A stretch of DNA of 64,000 nucleotides. Source: CAWBFD01 sp963788115 (GTDB lineage Bacteria; Actinomycetota; Thermoleophilia; Solirubrobacterales; 70-9). Position numbers and translations under genes: made by a program. How positions within the stretch are numbered: position 1 is the first letter of the stretch; every line of letters begins with the position of its first letter. Below are positions 24,958-32,962 of this stretch, piece by piece. The notes under the pieces were generated by a model. That model was not told the DNA's origin. It did not search any database and saw nothing but the letters and a program-made list of their open reading frames with translations. The stretch covers positions 620,001 to 684,000 of the forward strand of contig CAWBFD010000004.1 of NCBI GenBank assembly GCA_963788115.1. The letters run 5' to 3'.

Positions 24958-25926
24958 TCAGACGGTGATGACGGTTTTCCCTCGCCCGTGTCCCTCGTCG
25001 GCATCGCTGAGGGCCTTCGCAGCCTCGTCCAGCGGGTACGTCCTGCTGATGACCGGCGTCACCTGGCCCGCATCGATGACATCTTTCAGAAACAGAAGGT
25101 CCTCCTGGCGCTGAGTCGACGACAGGGCGTGCAGCCGCTGACCCACGAGCGGTGACAGCACGGCTGCGCGGAGCTGGCGCTCGAAGCCTCCGGTCCATCG
25201 CCCGCCCCCCTCGCCTCCGACGATCACGAGCGTGCCCCGCGGGGTGAGGGCGCGCCGCAGGTGCGACAACGGGCGCCCCCCCGCCGTGTCGAGGATCAGG
25301 TCGTACCGCTCCCCGTCCGCGAAGTCCTCGCGGGTGTAGTCGACCACGTGGTCCGCCCCAATGGAACGGACGAGGTCCACCTTCGTCGTGCTGCACACGC
25401 CCGTGACGTGCGCCCCGAACACCTTCGCAAGCTGCACGGCAAACGTGCCCACCCCTCCCGAGGCGCCAATGATCAAGGCCCTCTGTTGGGGTTGAATCCC
25501 TCCCTCGTCCCGCAGACCCTGGAGGGCGGTGCATCCGGAGACGGGCACGCCCGCCGCCTGTTCGAGGGTGAGGCTCGCCGGCTTGGGCGCAAGGTTCTCG
25601 GCTCGAGCGCACGCGTACTCGGCGAGGGCGCCGCGGCAACTGCCGAACACCTCATCGCCCGGCCGAAACCGCGTGACATCCTTGCCGACCGCCTCGACGC
25701 TCCCGGCGACATCCCAGCCCAACACTCGGCTCTTGGGCTTGCGCAGCCCAAAGCCCATCAAGCGGACGAAGTACGGCAAGCCGGTCATGAGATGCCACAC
25801 ATCGGGACCGACGCCGGCTGCGTGAACGCGTATCAGGACCTCGTCGTCCCCGACGAGCGGCAACGCGACGTCGTCGAGCACCAGGACGTCGGCCGAGCCG
25901 TATCTGTCTCGGGTCATTGCCTTCAT
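24958..25926 (-). CDS. NAD(P)-dependent alcohol dehydrogenase/quinone oxidoreductase (MDR)
   Basis: A 322-residue medium-chain dehydrogenase. The N-terminal GroES-like part has DEVLIRVHAAGVGPDVWHLM. The nucleotide-binding motif IIGASGGVGTFAVQLAK is near 150-166. The catalytic-zinc Cys seen in true alcohol dehydrogenases is absent from the usual place, so it groups with zinc-independent quinone oxidoreductase-like enzymes. It is transcribed towards the HxlR gene. Confidence 0.9.
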   Translation of the reverse strand: MKAMTRDRYGSADVLVLDDVALPLVGDDEVLIRVHAAGVGPDVWHLMTGLPYFVRLMGFGLRKPKSRVLGWDVAGSVEAVGKDVTRFRPGDEVFGSCRGALAEYACARAENLAPKPASLTLEQAAGVPVSGCTALQGLRDEGGIQPQQRALIIGASGGVGTFAVQLAKVFGAHVTGVCSTTKVDLVRSIGADHVVDYTREDFADGERYDLILDTAGGRPLSHLRRALTPRGTLVIVGGEGGGRWTGGFERQLRAAVLSPLVGQRLHALSSTQRQEDLLFLKDVIDAGQVTPVISRTYPLDEAAKALSDADEGHGRGKTVITV

Positions 25927-26059
25927 CGGGGTTCCCCGCCGCGATCATAGGTGGCGGCCGTCGGCACAACCGGTCGTCTCAGATTTCGCGGGTCGCGGCC
26001 AGAACTGCAACGAGGTTTGCAGCGCAGGAGTGGTCCGCGCGGGAGCGAAGCGTGGTGCC

Positions 26060-27823
26060 ATGCGCGACCTGGTTGTTCGCGAGGCGTTGATGACGATGGC
26101 GCGCGACGCAGCGAAGCGGCTGCGGGAGCTGATCGCAGCTGGTGCGGAGATTCCCTATGAGGTGCGCGAGCCTGGCGACGGATCGCCTCTGTGCCGGTAC
26201 TCGCCGTTGACCGAGCGGTTCGTCCGCGAGCACGCCGGCGTCCTGCGCGAGCTGGATTCGTTCGGCGCCGCCTGCGCCGCGATCGAGTGCGCGGACCTGG
26301 CGGGCCCCTATCTGGACCGGCTCGGGATAGCGGCCACATCGGATCCGCGCGCGCGGGCGGAGCTGGCCGGCATCGTCTTCCTCTGCCGGCTGTGGTTCGA
26401 CAGCACCGACTTTTCACTCGATCGCACCCGGCTCGAGGCCGCGACGTGTGAGCTCGAGGCCGACACGGATGCAAGCTCCACCGAGATCGAGGTGGCGGTG
26501 CCGCTGCGGGGGCTGCAGCTTCCAATCACCAGGCTCGACCTGGCGACAGCGACGATCGTGCGCGCCGACACGGTCGAGGTGCCGCCCGAGGCTCGAGCGG
26601 CCGAGGGGCTGGGGACCGCCGCCTGGGAGCCGACCTTCCTCGCAGTTACGCGCGTGGACGACGTCGTCGACCCCGAGGCACCGGTTGACCCCGGCACGCG
26701 CGCGGTCGAGGCCTTTCGCATCCTGGTGACGACCCTGCGCCTGTTCAAGCCTGGCGGCGTCGCCCTCGGCCCGCACGCGTGGACGCGAGTTGGTGCCGAC
26801 CGCTGGCGCCGGATCGCAACCGGAGCTGGGAGGCCCCGCCCGGGCGGCTACCGGCTGGCCGAGTCCGAGCTCGGCGACCTGGTCGCGCTGTCGCGCACAC
26901 TCGCCACCCGGTGGGCATCGTTCGCCGGCCCGGATGGGCACGGGCCGTCGGCCCCGCCCCGCCGCACGGGCCTCGACGAGACGCTGTCCCGCTCGATCTC
27001 GCGATTCGAGGCGGGACTCGAGCGCCATGCCGTGGTCGAGGCGCTGAACGACTATCTGCTGTCGCTGCGGTTCCTGCTGGAGGGCGGCGGGCCCGCCGAG
27101 CTGGGGCTGGCGATGCGCGTCGCGGCGGTTTGCGCCGAGCCGGACCATCGGGCCGAGGTGAAGGCGATGATCGACCGCGCGATCGCCCTCGAACGGGAGC
27201 TTTGGAGCGGCGAGCCGCCCCCGCCGAGCGATGGAGTGACCCCGGCCCAGACGGCGGCCGAGATCGAGGACATGCTGCGGGCCATCCTCAAGGACACCGC
27301 CTGCGGTCACCTCGGGTTCGATCTGCGGGCGACCGCCGACGAGATCCTGCTCGCGGATGGCCTGGCGATCGGCGACGGCGGGTCTGAGCATCGCGGCGAG
27401 ACCGCGGAATGGAAGCCGGGGGAGTCCGAGGAGGCGCAAGAAGAGGAACAGGAAGAGGAGGAGGAGTCCGTCGCCGAGGACCCCGTGGACGAGGGGAAGG
27501 TTCCCGAGCCCGAGCGGCGAATCACGGTGCAGGAGATCCCCCAGCCGCAGGAGGACAACATGCACGCCCACGCTCAGGCCACGACTTACGACGACAGACC
27601 GACGCAGGAGTTCGACGTGCTGAGCTCGCACGACCTCGATGGGGAGACGTCGCAGAGCCCCGAGCCCGACACCGAGGGCACGGTCGCGCGCCTGCTCGAA
27701 CGCCGGTCGGCCGACCGGGACGCGGTCGCCGACCGCGTCGCGCATCTGTTCCCGCGGCCGGAGACGACCGAGTGGAACGTGCGCGAGCTCAGCTACGACC
27801 GCCGCCGCCGCGCCCGGGTCTAG
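26060..27823 (+). CDS. Large protein of unknown function with acidic, low-complexity C-terminal part
   Basis: A 587-residue protein from the ATG at 26060 (ATGs at 26090 and 26096 are alternatives). Residues 1-440 look folded and mostly helical. The stretch EALNDYLLSLRFLLEGGGPAELG near 335, followed by RAEVKAMIDRAIALEREL, recalls Apea-like HEPN helices, but I would not assert that. Residues 455-500 are almost pure Glu/Asp (SEEAQEEEQEEEEESVAED). The C-terminus (about 555-587) is Arg-rich. No signal peptide or membrane helix is visible. A hairpin follows the gene. The function is unknown. Confidence 0.75.
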   Translation: MRDLVVREALMTMARDAAKRLRELIAAGAEIPYEVREPGDGSPLCRYSPLTERFVREHAGVLRELDSFGAACAAIECADLAGPYLDRLGIAATSDPRARAELAGIVFLCRLWFDSTDFSLDRTRLEAATCELEADTDASSTEIEVAVPLRGLQLPITRLDLATATIVRADTVEVPPEARAAEGLGTAAWEPTFLAVTRVDDVVDPEAPVDPGTRAVEAFRILVTTLRLFKPGGVALGPHAWTRVGADRWRRIATGAGRPRPGGYRLAESELGDLVALSRTLATRWASFAGPDGHGPSAPPRRTGLDETLSRSISRFEAGLERHAVVEALNDYLLSLRFLLEGGGPAELGLAMRVAAVCAEPDHRAEVKAMIDRAIALERELWSGEPPPPSDGVTPAQTAAEIEDMLRAILKDTACGHLGFDLRATADEILLADGLAIGDGGSEHRGETAEWKPGESEEAQEEEQEEEEESVAEDPVDEGKVPEPERRITVQEIPQPQEDNMHAHAQATTYDDRPTQEFDVLSSHDLDGETSQSPEPDTEGTVARLLERRSADRDAVADRVAHLFPRPETTEWNVRELSYDRRRRARV

Positions 27824-27865
27824 GTCGTCTGGTACTTCCTCCTCCGCCGATCAATCAGGTAGAGC

Positions 27866-27903
27866 TGGCCTGATCGCCGGGCTTTCGGGCCAGGCGGTCA
27901 GGC
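27866..27903. terminator. Bidirectional stem-loop between convergent genes
   Basis: Arms GGCCTGATCGCC (27866-27877) and GGCGGTCAGGCC (27892-27903) pair at 11 of 12 positions around a 14-base loop that is itself GC-rich. It lies 43 bases after the large unknown gene and overlaps the stop codon of the ArsA-like gene on the minus strand. Confidence 0.6.
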
Positions 27904-29055
27904 CGCGCGCCCAGCGGCGATCCGCGAGCGCTCCCGGGCGCCCGGGGCGAACAGGTAGCGGTTGATCTCCATCAGTCCGGCCAGGTCGTGGACGTCGTGG
28001 TCGAGGTAGGGCACCTCGATCACCAGCCGGGTGCGCATCTCGCGGGCCAGCCGGGCGACGTTGCGGCGGTCACGATCGGCGAGCGTGCGGTGGTCGTCGA
28101 AGTTCGAGGCGGTGCGATCCGCCAGGTCCGCGTCGCCGATGGCCTGCGCCAACTCCTCACTTAGCTCCTCCCCGTCGCCGGCGTCGCCGTCGCTGTAGTT
28201 CACCCGGTTGACGATGACCCCGCCGAACGGGAGCTTCGCTTCGACCAGCCTGCGGTGGAAGTAGACCGCCTCGCTGATCGGCTCGCCCTGAGGGCCGCAG
28301 ACGACGAGGAAGGTGGTGCGGCGGTCGGCGAGCAGTTCGTTGACCCGCTTAGCCCGTTCCTGGAAGCCGCCGACCATGCCGCTGAACGCCTGGAAGAAGT
28401 CGGCCAGCTCTCCCAGCAGGTCGACCCCGGTGATCCGTCGCAGGACCGAGAACATCATCGAGGTGCCGCGCCCGAACAGCCTGGTCGCCAGCCCGGTCGG
28501 GCGCATGAACACCTGCAGCGCCCTGCCCTCGATGAACTGGGTCAGACGCCGGGGCGCATCGAGGAAGTCGAGCGCGCTCCGGGTGGGCGGCGTGTCGAGG
28601 ACCAGCAGGTCGTAGCGGTCCTCGGCCCAGATCTCGAACAGCTTCTCCATCGCCATGTACTCCTGCGAGCCCGCGAGCGCGGCGGATAGCTGCTGATAGA
28701 TCCGGTTGGAGAGGATCCGGTCGCGGGTTTCGGCATCCGGTGCGTGGCGGCGGACGACCTCGTCGAAGGTCGCCTTGGCGTCCAGCATCATCGCCCACAG
28801 CTCGCCGCCCCCGGTCTCGACCCCGACCTCCGAGAACAGGGCCGGGTCGACCTGCCTCTCGACGTTTCCCAGCTCGGGCAGGCCGAGCGAGTCGGCGAGG
28901 CGTTTGGCGGGGTCGATCGTCAGCACCGCCGCCTTCGCCCCTCGCGCGGCCATGCCGGCGGCGATCGCGGCCGAGGTCGTGGTCTTGCCGACGCCGCCCG
29001 ACCCCGCGCAGATGCAGACCCGCTTGCCGTCGAGGAGCTCCGCGACGCCGGCCAT
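27898..29055 (-). CDS. ArsA-like ATPase (second of a pair)
   Basis: A 385-residue P-loop ATPase of the ArsA/Get3 family. The deviant Walker A is AGSGGVGKTTTSAAIA near residues 17-32. LTIDPAKRLADSLG is the switch/A-loop segment, and LVLDTPPTRSALDFLDAP is the Walker B/switch region. The metal-binding Cys of arsenic-pump ArsA are not evident. It overlaps the upstream ArsA-like gene by one base (TGATG), so the two are translated together. Paired genes of this kind occur in actinobacteria (for example Rv3679-Rv3680 in M. tuberculosis), where they are thought to form a heteromeric Get3-like ATPase. Confidence 0.92.
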   Translation of the reverse strand: MAGVAELLDGKRVCICAGSGGVGKTTTSAAIAAGMAARGAKAAVLTIDPAKRLADSLGLPELGNVERQVDPALFSEVGVETGGGELWAMMLDAKATFDEVVRRHAPDAETRDRILSNRIYQQLSAALAGSQEYMAMEKLFEIWAEDRYDLLVLDTPPTRSALDFLDAPRRLTQFIEGRALQVFMRPTGLATRLFGRGTSMMFSVLRRITGVDLLGELADFFQAFSGMVGGFQERAKRVNELLADRRTTFLVVCGPQGEPISEAVYFHRRLVEAKLPFGGVIVNRVNYSDGDAGDGEELSEELAQAIGDADLADRTASNFDDHRTLADRDRRNVARLAREMRTRLVIEVPYLDHDVHDLAGLMEINRYLFAPGARERSRIAAGRAA

Positions 29056-29972
29056 CAGAGCGCCTCGGCCAGCGACCGGATCCCCTCGAGTCCCAGCTCG
29101 GGCTCGAACAGGAACGGCAGCGTATGGATCGGAGCCGTTCCCAGCTCCTCGAGCCGCGCGAGCTGCTCGCGCTGCGCAGAGGCGCGGCGACTGTGGCTGA
29201 TCGCCGCGCGGCAGGCCGCGCGGACTGCCCCGTCATCGCCGTTGGCCAGCGGCTCGAGCCGCCGCACGTCGTCAGCGTCGAAGCGCTCCGGATAGAGGCC
29301 GTTCATGTAGAGGCGGTCCACGGCGACGCCGACGTCGTCCCGTAGAGTCCCCTCCAGCGATGCCGTCTCGTTGACGGCCATCTCCTCCGGCAAGGCGACG
29401 ATCGCGACTCCGGTCTTCCGGTGGTTGGTGAGAAAGGACTCGAGGGTTCTCGCCTGAGCGTGGATCGGCCCGACGCGGGCGATATTGGCGAAGGTTCGCG
29501 GCGTCTGCAGGAAACCGACGCCCTGACCGGTGGCGGGAGCATCGACCACGACCAGGTCGTACTCGTTGGCCCGCTTGACCTTGCGGCTGGGTTGGGCGAG
29601 CTCCCAGATCTTTCCGATGGTGACCAGCTCGCGCAGGCCCGGGGTCGCCGCCGCGAGGTAGGTGAAGATCCGGGAGCGGAACAGGAGGTCACCCGCTGCC
29701 CTGAACTTCAGCTGAAGCTCCACGTACTCGCGCATCGACCGATCCGGGTCGATCGATATCGCCCAGAGGTGGTCCGCCATCTCGACCTCGTGGAAGCCCA
29801 CCTCGGCCCGGTGGAAGACCCTGGACAGCTGCTCCTGGTCGGTCACCTCGCAGACGATCGTCCGCCGACCGCTCTTGGCCGCAGCAAGCCCGAGTGCGAG
29901 CGCCACGGTCGACTTGCCGACGCCCCCCTTGCCGGTGACGATCACCAGACGCTTGTCGAGCAGGTCGGGCAC
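29055..29972 (-). CDS. ArsA-like ATPase (first of a pair)
   Basis: A 305-residue ArsA/Get3-family ATPase. The P loop is VTGKGGVGKSTVALALG near 10-26, then IVCEVTDQEQLSRVF and LVVVDAPATGQGVGFLQTP. I chose the GTG at 29972, which has AAAGGA upstream at the right distance. An in-frame ATG at 30119 would add 49 Gly/Pro/Arg residues with no ribosome site. The second ATPase follows directly. The shared divergent region with parA-ftsZ is about 280 bp and contains repeats. Confidence 0.92.
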   Translation of the reverse strand: MPDLLDKRLVIVTGKGGVGKSTVALALGLAAAKSGRRTIVCEVTDQEQLSRVFHRAEVGFHEVEMADHLWAISIDPDRSMREYVELQLKFRAAGDLLFRSRIFTYLAAATPGLRELVTIGKIWELAQPSRKVKRANEYDLVVVDAPATGQGVGFLQTPRTFANIARVGPIHAQARTLESFLTNHRKTGVAIVALPEEMAVNETASLEGTLRDDVGVAVDRLYMNGLYPERFDADDVRRLEPLANGDDGAVRAACRAAISHSRRASAQREQLARLEELGTAPIHTLPFLFEPELGLEGIRSLAEAL

Positions 29973-30136
29973 GGGCGCGGATCCTTTCAGGTGAAGCTGG
30001 CCCGGGCTAGCGACGAAGTCGCGGGTCGAGCGGCTCACTTCGCCGGGGCGTTGGCGTTGCAACCCGCCGCCCCCGGACGCGGGAGCACAAGGGAATGCCC
30101 GAGGCGAAGCCGAGGGCAAGGTATTCGAGCGGGAGC

Positions 30137-30198
30137 GGAGGAGGCGGCGGAGTGTTAGCGGAGGATCTCGGCGGAGTTATTCCGGAGGAGGCGGCGGA
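30137..30198. repeat. Three imperfect purine-rich direct repeats (iteron-like)
   Basis: GGAGGA...GGCGGA occurs at 30137-30151, 30160-30175 and 30184-30198, a spacing of 23-24 bp, in the divergent region between the ArsA pair and parA-ftsZ. The first and third units are identical over 15 bases. A perfect palindrome TTCAATTGAA (30207-30216) follows. Both would suit protein binding, possibly by the ParA-like protein or a regulator. The rest of 29973-30251 holds nothing I recognise. Confidence 0.5.
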
Positions 30199-30251
30199 TT
30201 GGTTCTTTCAATTGAAGGAAAGGCCGCGCCGCGTGCGAATAAGCGCGATCA

Positions 30252-30580
30252 ATGGGTCTTTTCAATCGCGGATCTCGAAAGCAGGGTGGTGGGGCGCGGC
30301 CTGAGCCGGACGTGGCGGGCAATGGCCACCCGTCGGTGAGCGAGTCGCCTCCAAGTGGCGGGCCGCCGCCGAGCGGGCCTCCCCCGGAGCCTCGGCCCAC
30401 CCCCGATCGCTCGACTGAGCCCGAGCCCGTCTCAACCGAGCCCAGCCCGAGCCCGTCTCAACCGAGCCCGAGCCCGTCGCGACCGAGCCCGAGCCGGTTG
30501 CGACCGAGCCCGAGCCGGACGTTGCTCCTGCCGCGAAGCGCGAGCCTCCGGTCCCGCCTGAGCTCGAGGTCGCGCCCACC
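30252..30580 (+). other. Out-of-frame N-terminal extension of the ParA gene (probable frameshift)
   Basis: An ATG at 30252 opens MGLFNRGSRKQGGG, a Gly/Pro-rich stretch, and then Glu-Pro repeats (STEPEPVSTEP). At about 30443 one G appears to be missing from the repeat. Before it the Glu-Pro repeats read in this frame; after it the same repeats (VATEPEPVATEPEPD) continue in the ParA frame straight into the ParA start region. Restoring one base joins both into one roughly 409-residue ParA with a disordered acidic-proline N-terminus. Confidence 0.65.
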
Positions 30581-31477
30581 GTGCGCCGCCAGCCTGCGCC
30601 GGCGGATGAGGGGACCGAGAGCGGCGGCGTGCGGATGACCGCCGAGCAGGTGCTGGCACCCCGAAGGGCCGCGACGACGGCCGCTGGGACCGGTGAGGAT
30701 GAAAGAAGATCGGAGTCGGGTGTGCAGGTCTATGCCTTCGCCAACCAGAAGGGTGGCGTGGCGAAGACCACGACCACGCTCAACCTGGCGGTCGCATTCC
30801 GCGAAGCTGGGCATCGAGTGCTGGCGGTCGACCTCGATCCTCAGGGCAACCTGACCATGAGCCAGGGGATCGATCCCGACGCGAACGACAAGTCGATGTA
30901 CGACGTGCTCGTGCACCGGTTGCCCATCCGCGAGGTGATCCACGAGCGCGAGATCGACATCGCCGTGGCATCGATCGACCTCGCCGGGGCCGAGATCGCC
31001 ATGAGCACCATGATCGGACGCGAGCGCTCCCTTGATAAGGCGCTCTCCGCCGTCGCCGACGACTACGACTTCATCTGCATCGACACCCCGCCGAGTCTCG
31101 GGCTCCTCACGGTCAACGCCCTGACCGCGGCGGACAAGGTGATCGTCCCGGTGCAATGCGAATATCTGTCCATGCGGGGTCTCGTCCAGCTCCAGAACAC
31201 CCTGGAGATGATCCGTGAGAACCTCAATCCCAGGGTGGAGATCGAGGGGATCCTGCCCACGATGCTGGACTCCCGCACCGTCCACGCCAAGGAGGCGGTG
31301 GAGATCCTCGAGGAGAACTTCGGCGAGCTCGTGTTCAAATCGCGGATCCGCAAGGCGATCAAGTTCGCCGAGGCGCCCGTTCGCGGCTCGAGCGTGCTCA
31401 AGTACGATCCGACCGGGAACGCCGCCCAGTACTACCGCGATCTCGCCAAGGAGGTTCTGACGAATGGCGCGTCGTAA
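30581..31477 (+). CDS. ParA/Soj-family ATPase upstream of ftsZ
   Basis: A 298-residue frame. The ATPase core starts near residue 48 with VYAFANQKGGVAKTTTTLN, the deviant Walker A motif (KGGVAKTT) of ParA/MinD proteins. VDLDPQGNLTMSQG and FICIDTPPSLGLLTVNAL are the A' and Walker B motifs. Internal starts at 30637 (ATG) and 30721 (GTG) are possible. The likely full gene begins at 30252 with a frameshift in between. It overlaps ftsZ by 14 bases. No parB or parS is seen here, so a role in positioning FtsZ or cargo, as for MipZ or PomZ, is an attractive inference rather than chromosome partition itself. Confidence 0.9.
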   Translation: MRRQPAPADEGTESGGVRMTAEQVLAPRRAATTAAGTGEDERRSESGVQVYAFANQKGGVAKTTTTLNLAVAFREAGHRVLAVDLDPQGNLTMSQGIDPDANDKSMYDVLVHRLPIREVIHEREIDIAVASIDLAGAEIAMSTMIGRERSLDKALSAVADDYDFICIDTPPSLGLLTVNALTAADKVIVPVQCEYLSMRGLVQLQNTLEMIRENLNPRVEIEGILPTMLDSRTVHAKEAVEILEENFGELVFKSRIRKAIKFAEAPVRGSSVLKYDPTGNAAQYYRDLAKEVLTNGAS

Positions 31478-32912
31478 GCGGGCCAGCATGCGCGAGGGTC
31501 CGCTCGCCGACCTCTTCCGCTCCACCCTTCACCCAGACGATTCGCCCGAGCCCCACCGAGGGCCGGACGCGCCAGACGAGGAGGCGGGGGCCGAGGAGCC
31601 GCCGTACGACCGTGACGTGGTCGAGGCGGAGGATCCGGCGCTGCGGGAGGCACCCGACCCCGAGCGCGTGCGCGCTTACCGGGTCGAGGACGAGCGCACG
31701 GCGCCCACTCAGACCGAGCGCCTCTCCCGGATCTTCACCGACGAGGCCCCGGACGTCGAGGGCCCCGCCTACGGCCGCGAGGACCCCGACTTCGGGACTC
31801 CCTCCGGGGAGGTCCGGCCCCACGCGCCGGTGATCCGCGTCGTCGGCATCGGGGGCGCGGGGGTGAACGCGGTGAACCGCATGGTCGAATCGGGGATCCG
31901 CGGGGTCGAGTTCATGGCGATCAACACCGACCTTCAGTCGCTCCAGCAGTCGACCGCCGATGTCACCGTGCACCTGGGAAGCGGCGTCTCGCGAGGGCTC
32001 GGGGCCGGCTCGGACCCCGAGCTCGGCTACAAGGCCGCGTTCGAGGAGCAGGACAAGATCAAGCGCCTCCTGAAGGGCTCCGACATGGTCTTCGTCACCG
32101 CCGGGGTCGGCGGTGGCACGGGAACCGGCGCCACTCCGGTGATCGCCCGGCTCGCCCGTGACGTCGGCGCGCTCACCGTTGGGATCGTCACCCGGCCCTT
32201 CGGGTTCGAGGGGACCCGCCGGGCGAAGCAGGCCGAGCAGGGGATCGAGGCACTCTCGGCCGAGGTCGACACCCTGATCGTGGTCCCTAACGAGCGCCTG
32301 CTGACGGTGCTGGCCCGCAACACGACGATGATCGAGGCCTTCGAGGTCGCCGACGACGTGCTCCGCCAGGGCGTACAGGGGATCTCCGAGCTGATCACCC
32401 TTCCCGGGCTGATCAACCTCGACTTCGCCGACGTGCGCACGACCATGCGCGACGCCGGCCAGGCGCTGCTGGGGATCGGCATGGCCACGGGCGACAGCCG
32501 TGCCATGTTCGCCGCCGAGCGTGCCGTTGCCTCTCCGCTCCTCGAGACCTCCGTCGACGGCGCGCGCTCGATCCTGCTCTCGATCACCGGGGGCGAGGAT
32601 CTGACCCTGCTCGAGGTGAGCGAGGCTGCGAAGGTGGTCCAGGAGGCGGCGCACCCCGACGCGCACATCATCTTCGGGGCCAACCTCGACGAGAGCCTCA
32701 CGGACCAGGTGTGGGTGACGGTGATCGCCACGCGGTTCGACGGTCAGGGACGCCGCTCCGACGGGTCGACGAAGCGGGAACGCCGCCCGGTGGGCACCAC
32801 CAGGACGTCGTTCCGCCGGACGCCGGAGCGCCGCGCGGGCACCGCCAAGAGCTTCGAGTCGCGACCCCAGGATCTCTCCATCGACGTTCCTGAGTTCGTG
32901 CCCGGGAACTAG
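31464..32912 (+). CDS. ftsZ: Cell division protein FtsZ with long N-terminal extension
   Basis: A 482-residue tubulin homologue. The GTPase core begins only at about residue 122 (VIRVVGIGGAGVNAVNRM). It has the tubulin signature GGGTGTGA near 213 and the T7 catalytic loop NLDFADVRTTM near 310, all intact. The C-terminal tail ends in SIDVPEFVPGN, resembling the short FtsA/SepF-binding peptide. FtsZ usually has 5-30 residues before the core; here about 120 acidic, Pro-rich residues precede it. It overlaps parA and is not in a murein (dcw) cluster, so it may be a second FtsZ or a relocated single copy. Confidence 0.94.
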   Translation: MARRKRASMREGPLADLFRSTLHPDDSPEPHRGPDAPDEEAGAEEPPYDRDVVEAEDPALREAPDPERVRAYRVEDERTAPTQTERLSRIFTDEAPDVEGPAYGREDPDFGTPSGEVRPHAPVIRVVGIGGAGVNAVNRMVESGIRGVEFMAINTDLQSLQQSTADVTVHLGSGVSRGLGAGSDPELGYKAAFEEQDKIKRLLKGSDMVFVTAGVGGGTGTGATPVIARLARDVGALTVGIVTRPFGFEGTRRAKQAEQGIEALSAEVDTLIVVPNERLLTVLARNTTMIEAFEVADDVLRQGVQGISELITLPGLINLDFADVRTTMRDAGQALLGIGMATGDSRAMFAAERAVASPLLETSVDGARSILLSITGGEDLTLLEVSEAAKVVQEAAHPDAHIIFGANLDESLTDQVWVTVIATRFDGQGRRSDGSTKRERRPVGTTRTSFRRTPERRAGTAKSFESRPQDLSIDVPEFVPGN

Positions 32913-32962
32913 TACACGCGTGTACTAGGCCGCCGCAAGCCACCGCGCCGTAGCCTCTCGGC

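Noticed and set aside
30095..30304. A 69-codon frame starting MPEAKPRARYSS across the repeats upstream of parA
   Set aside because: It has no ribosome site, runs through purine repeats and overlaps the better-supported start at 30252 in another frame.
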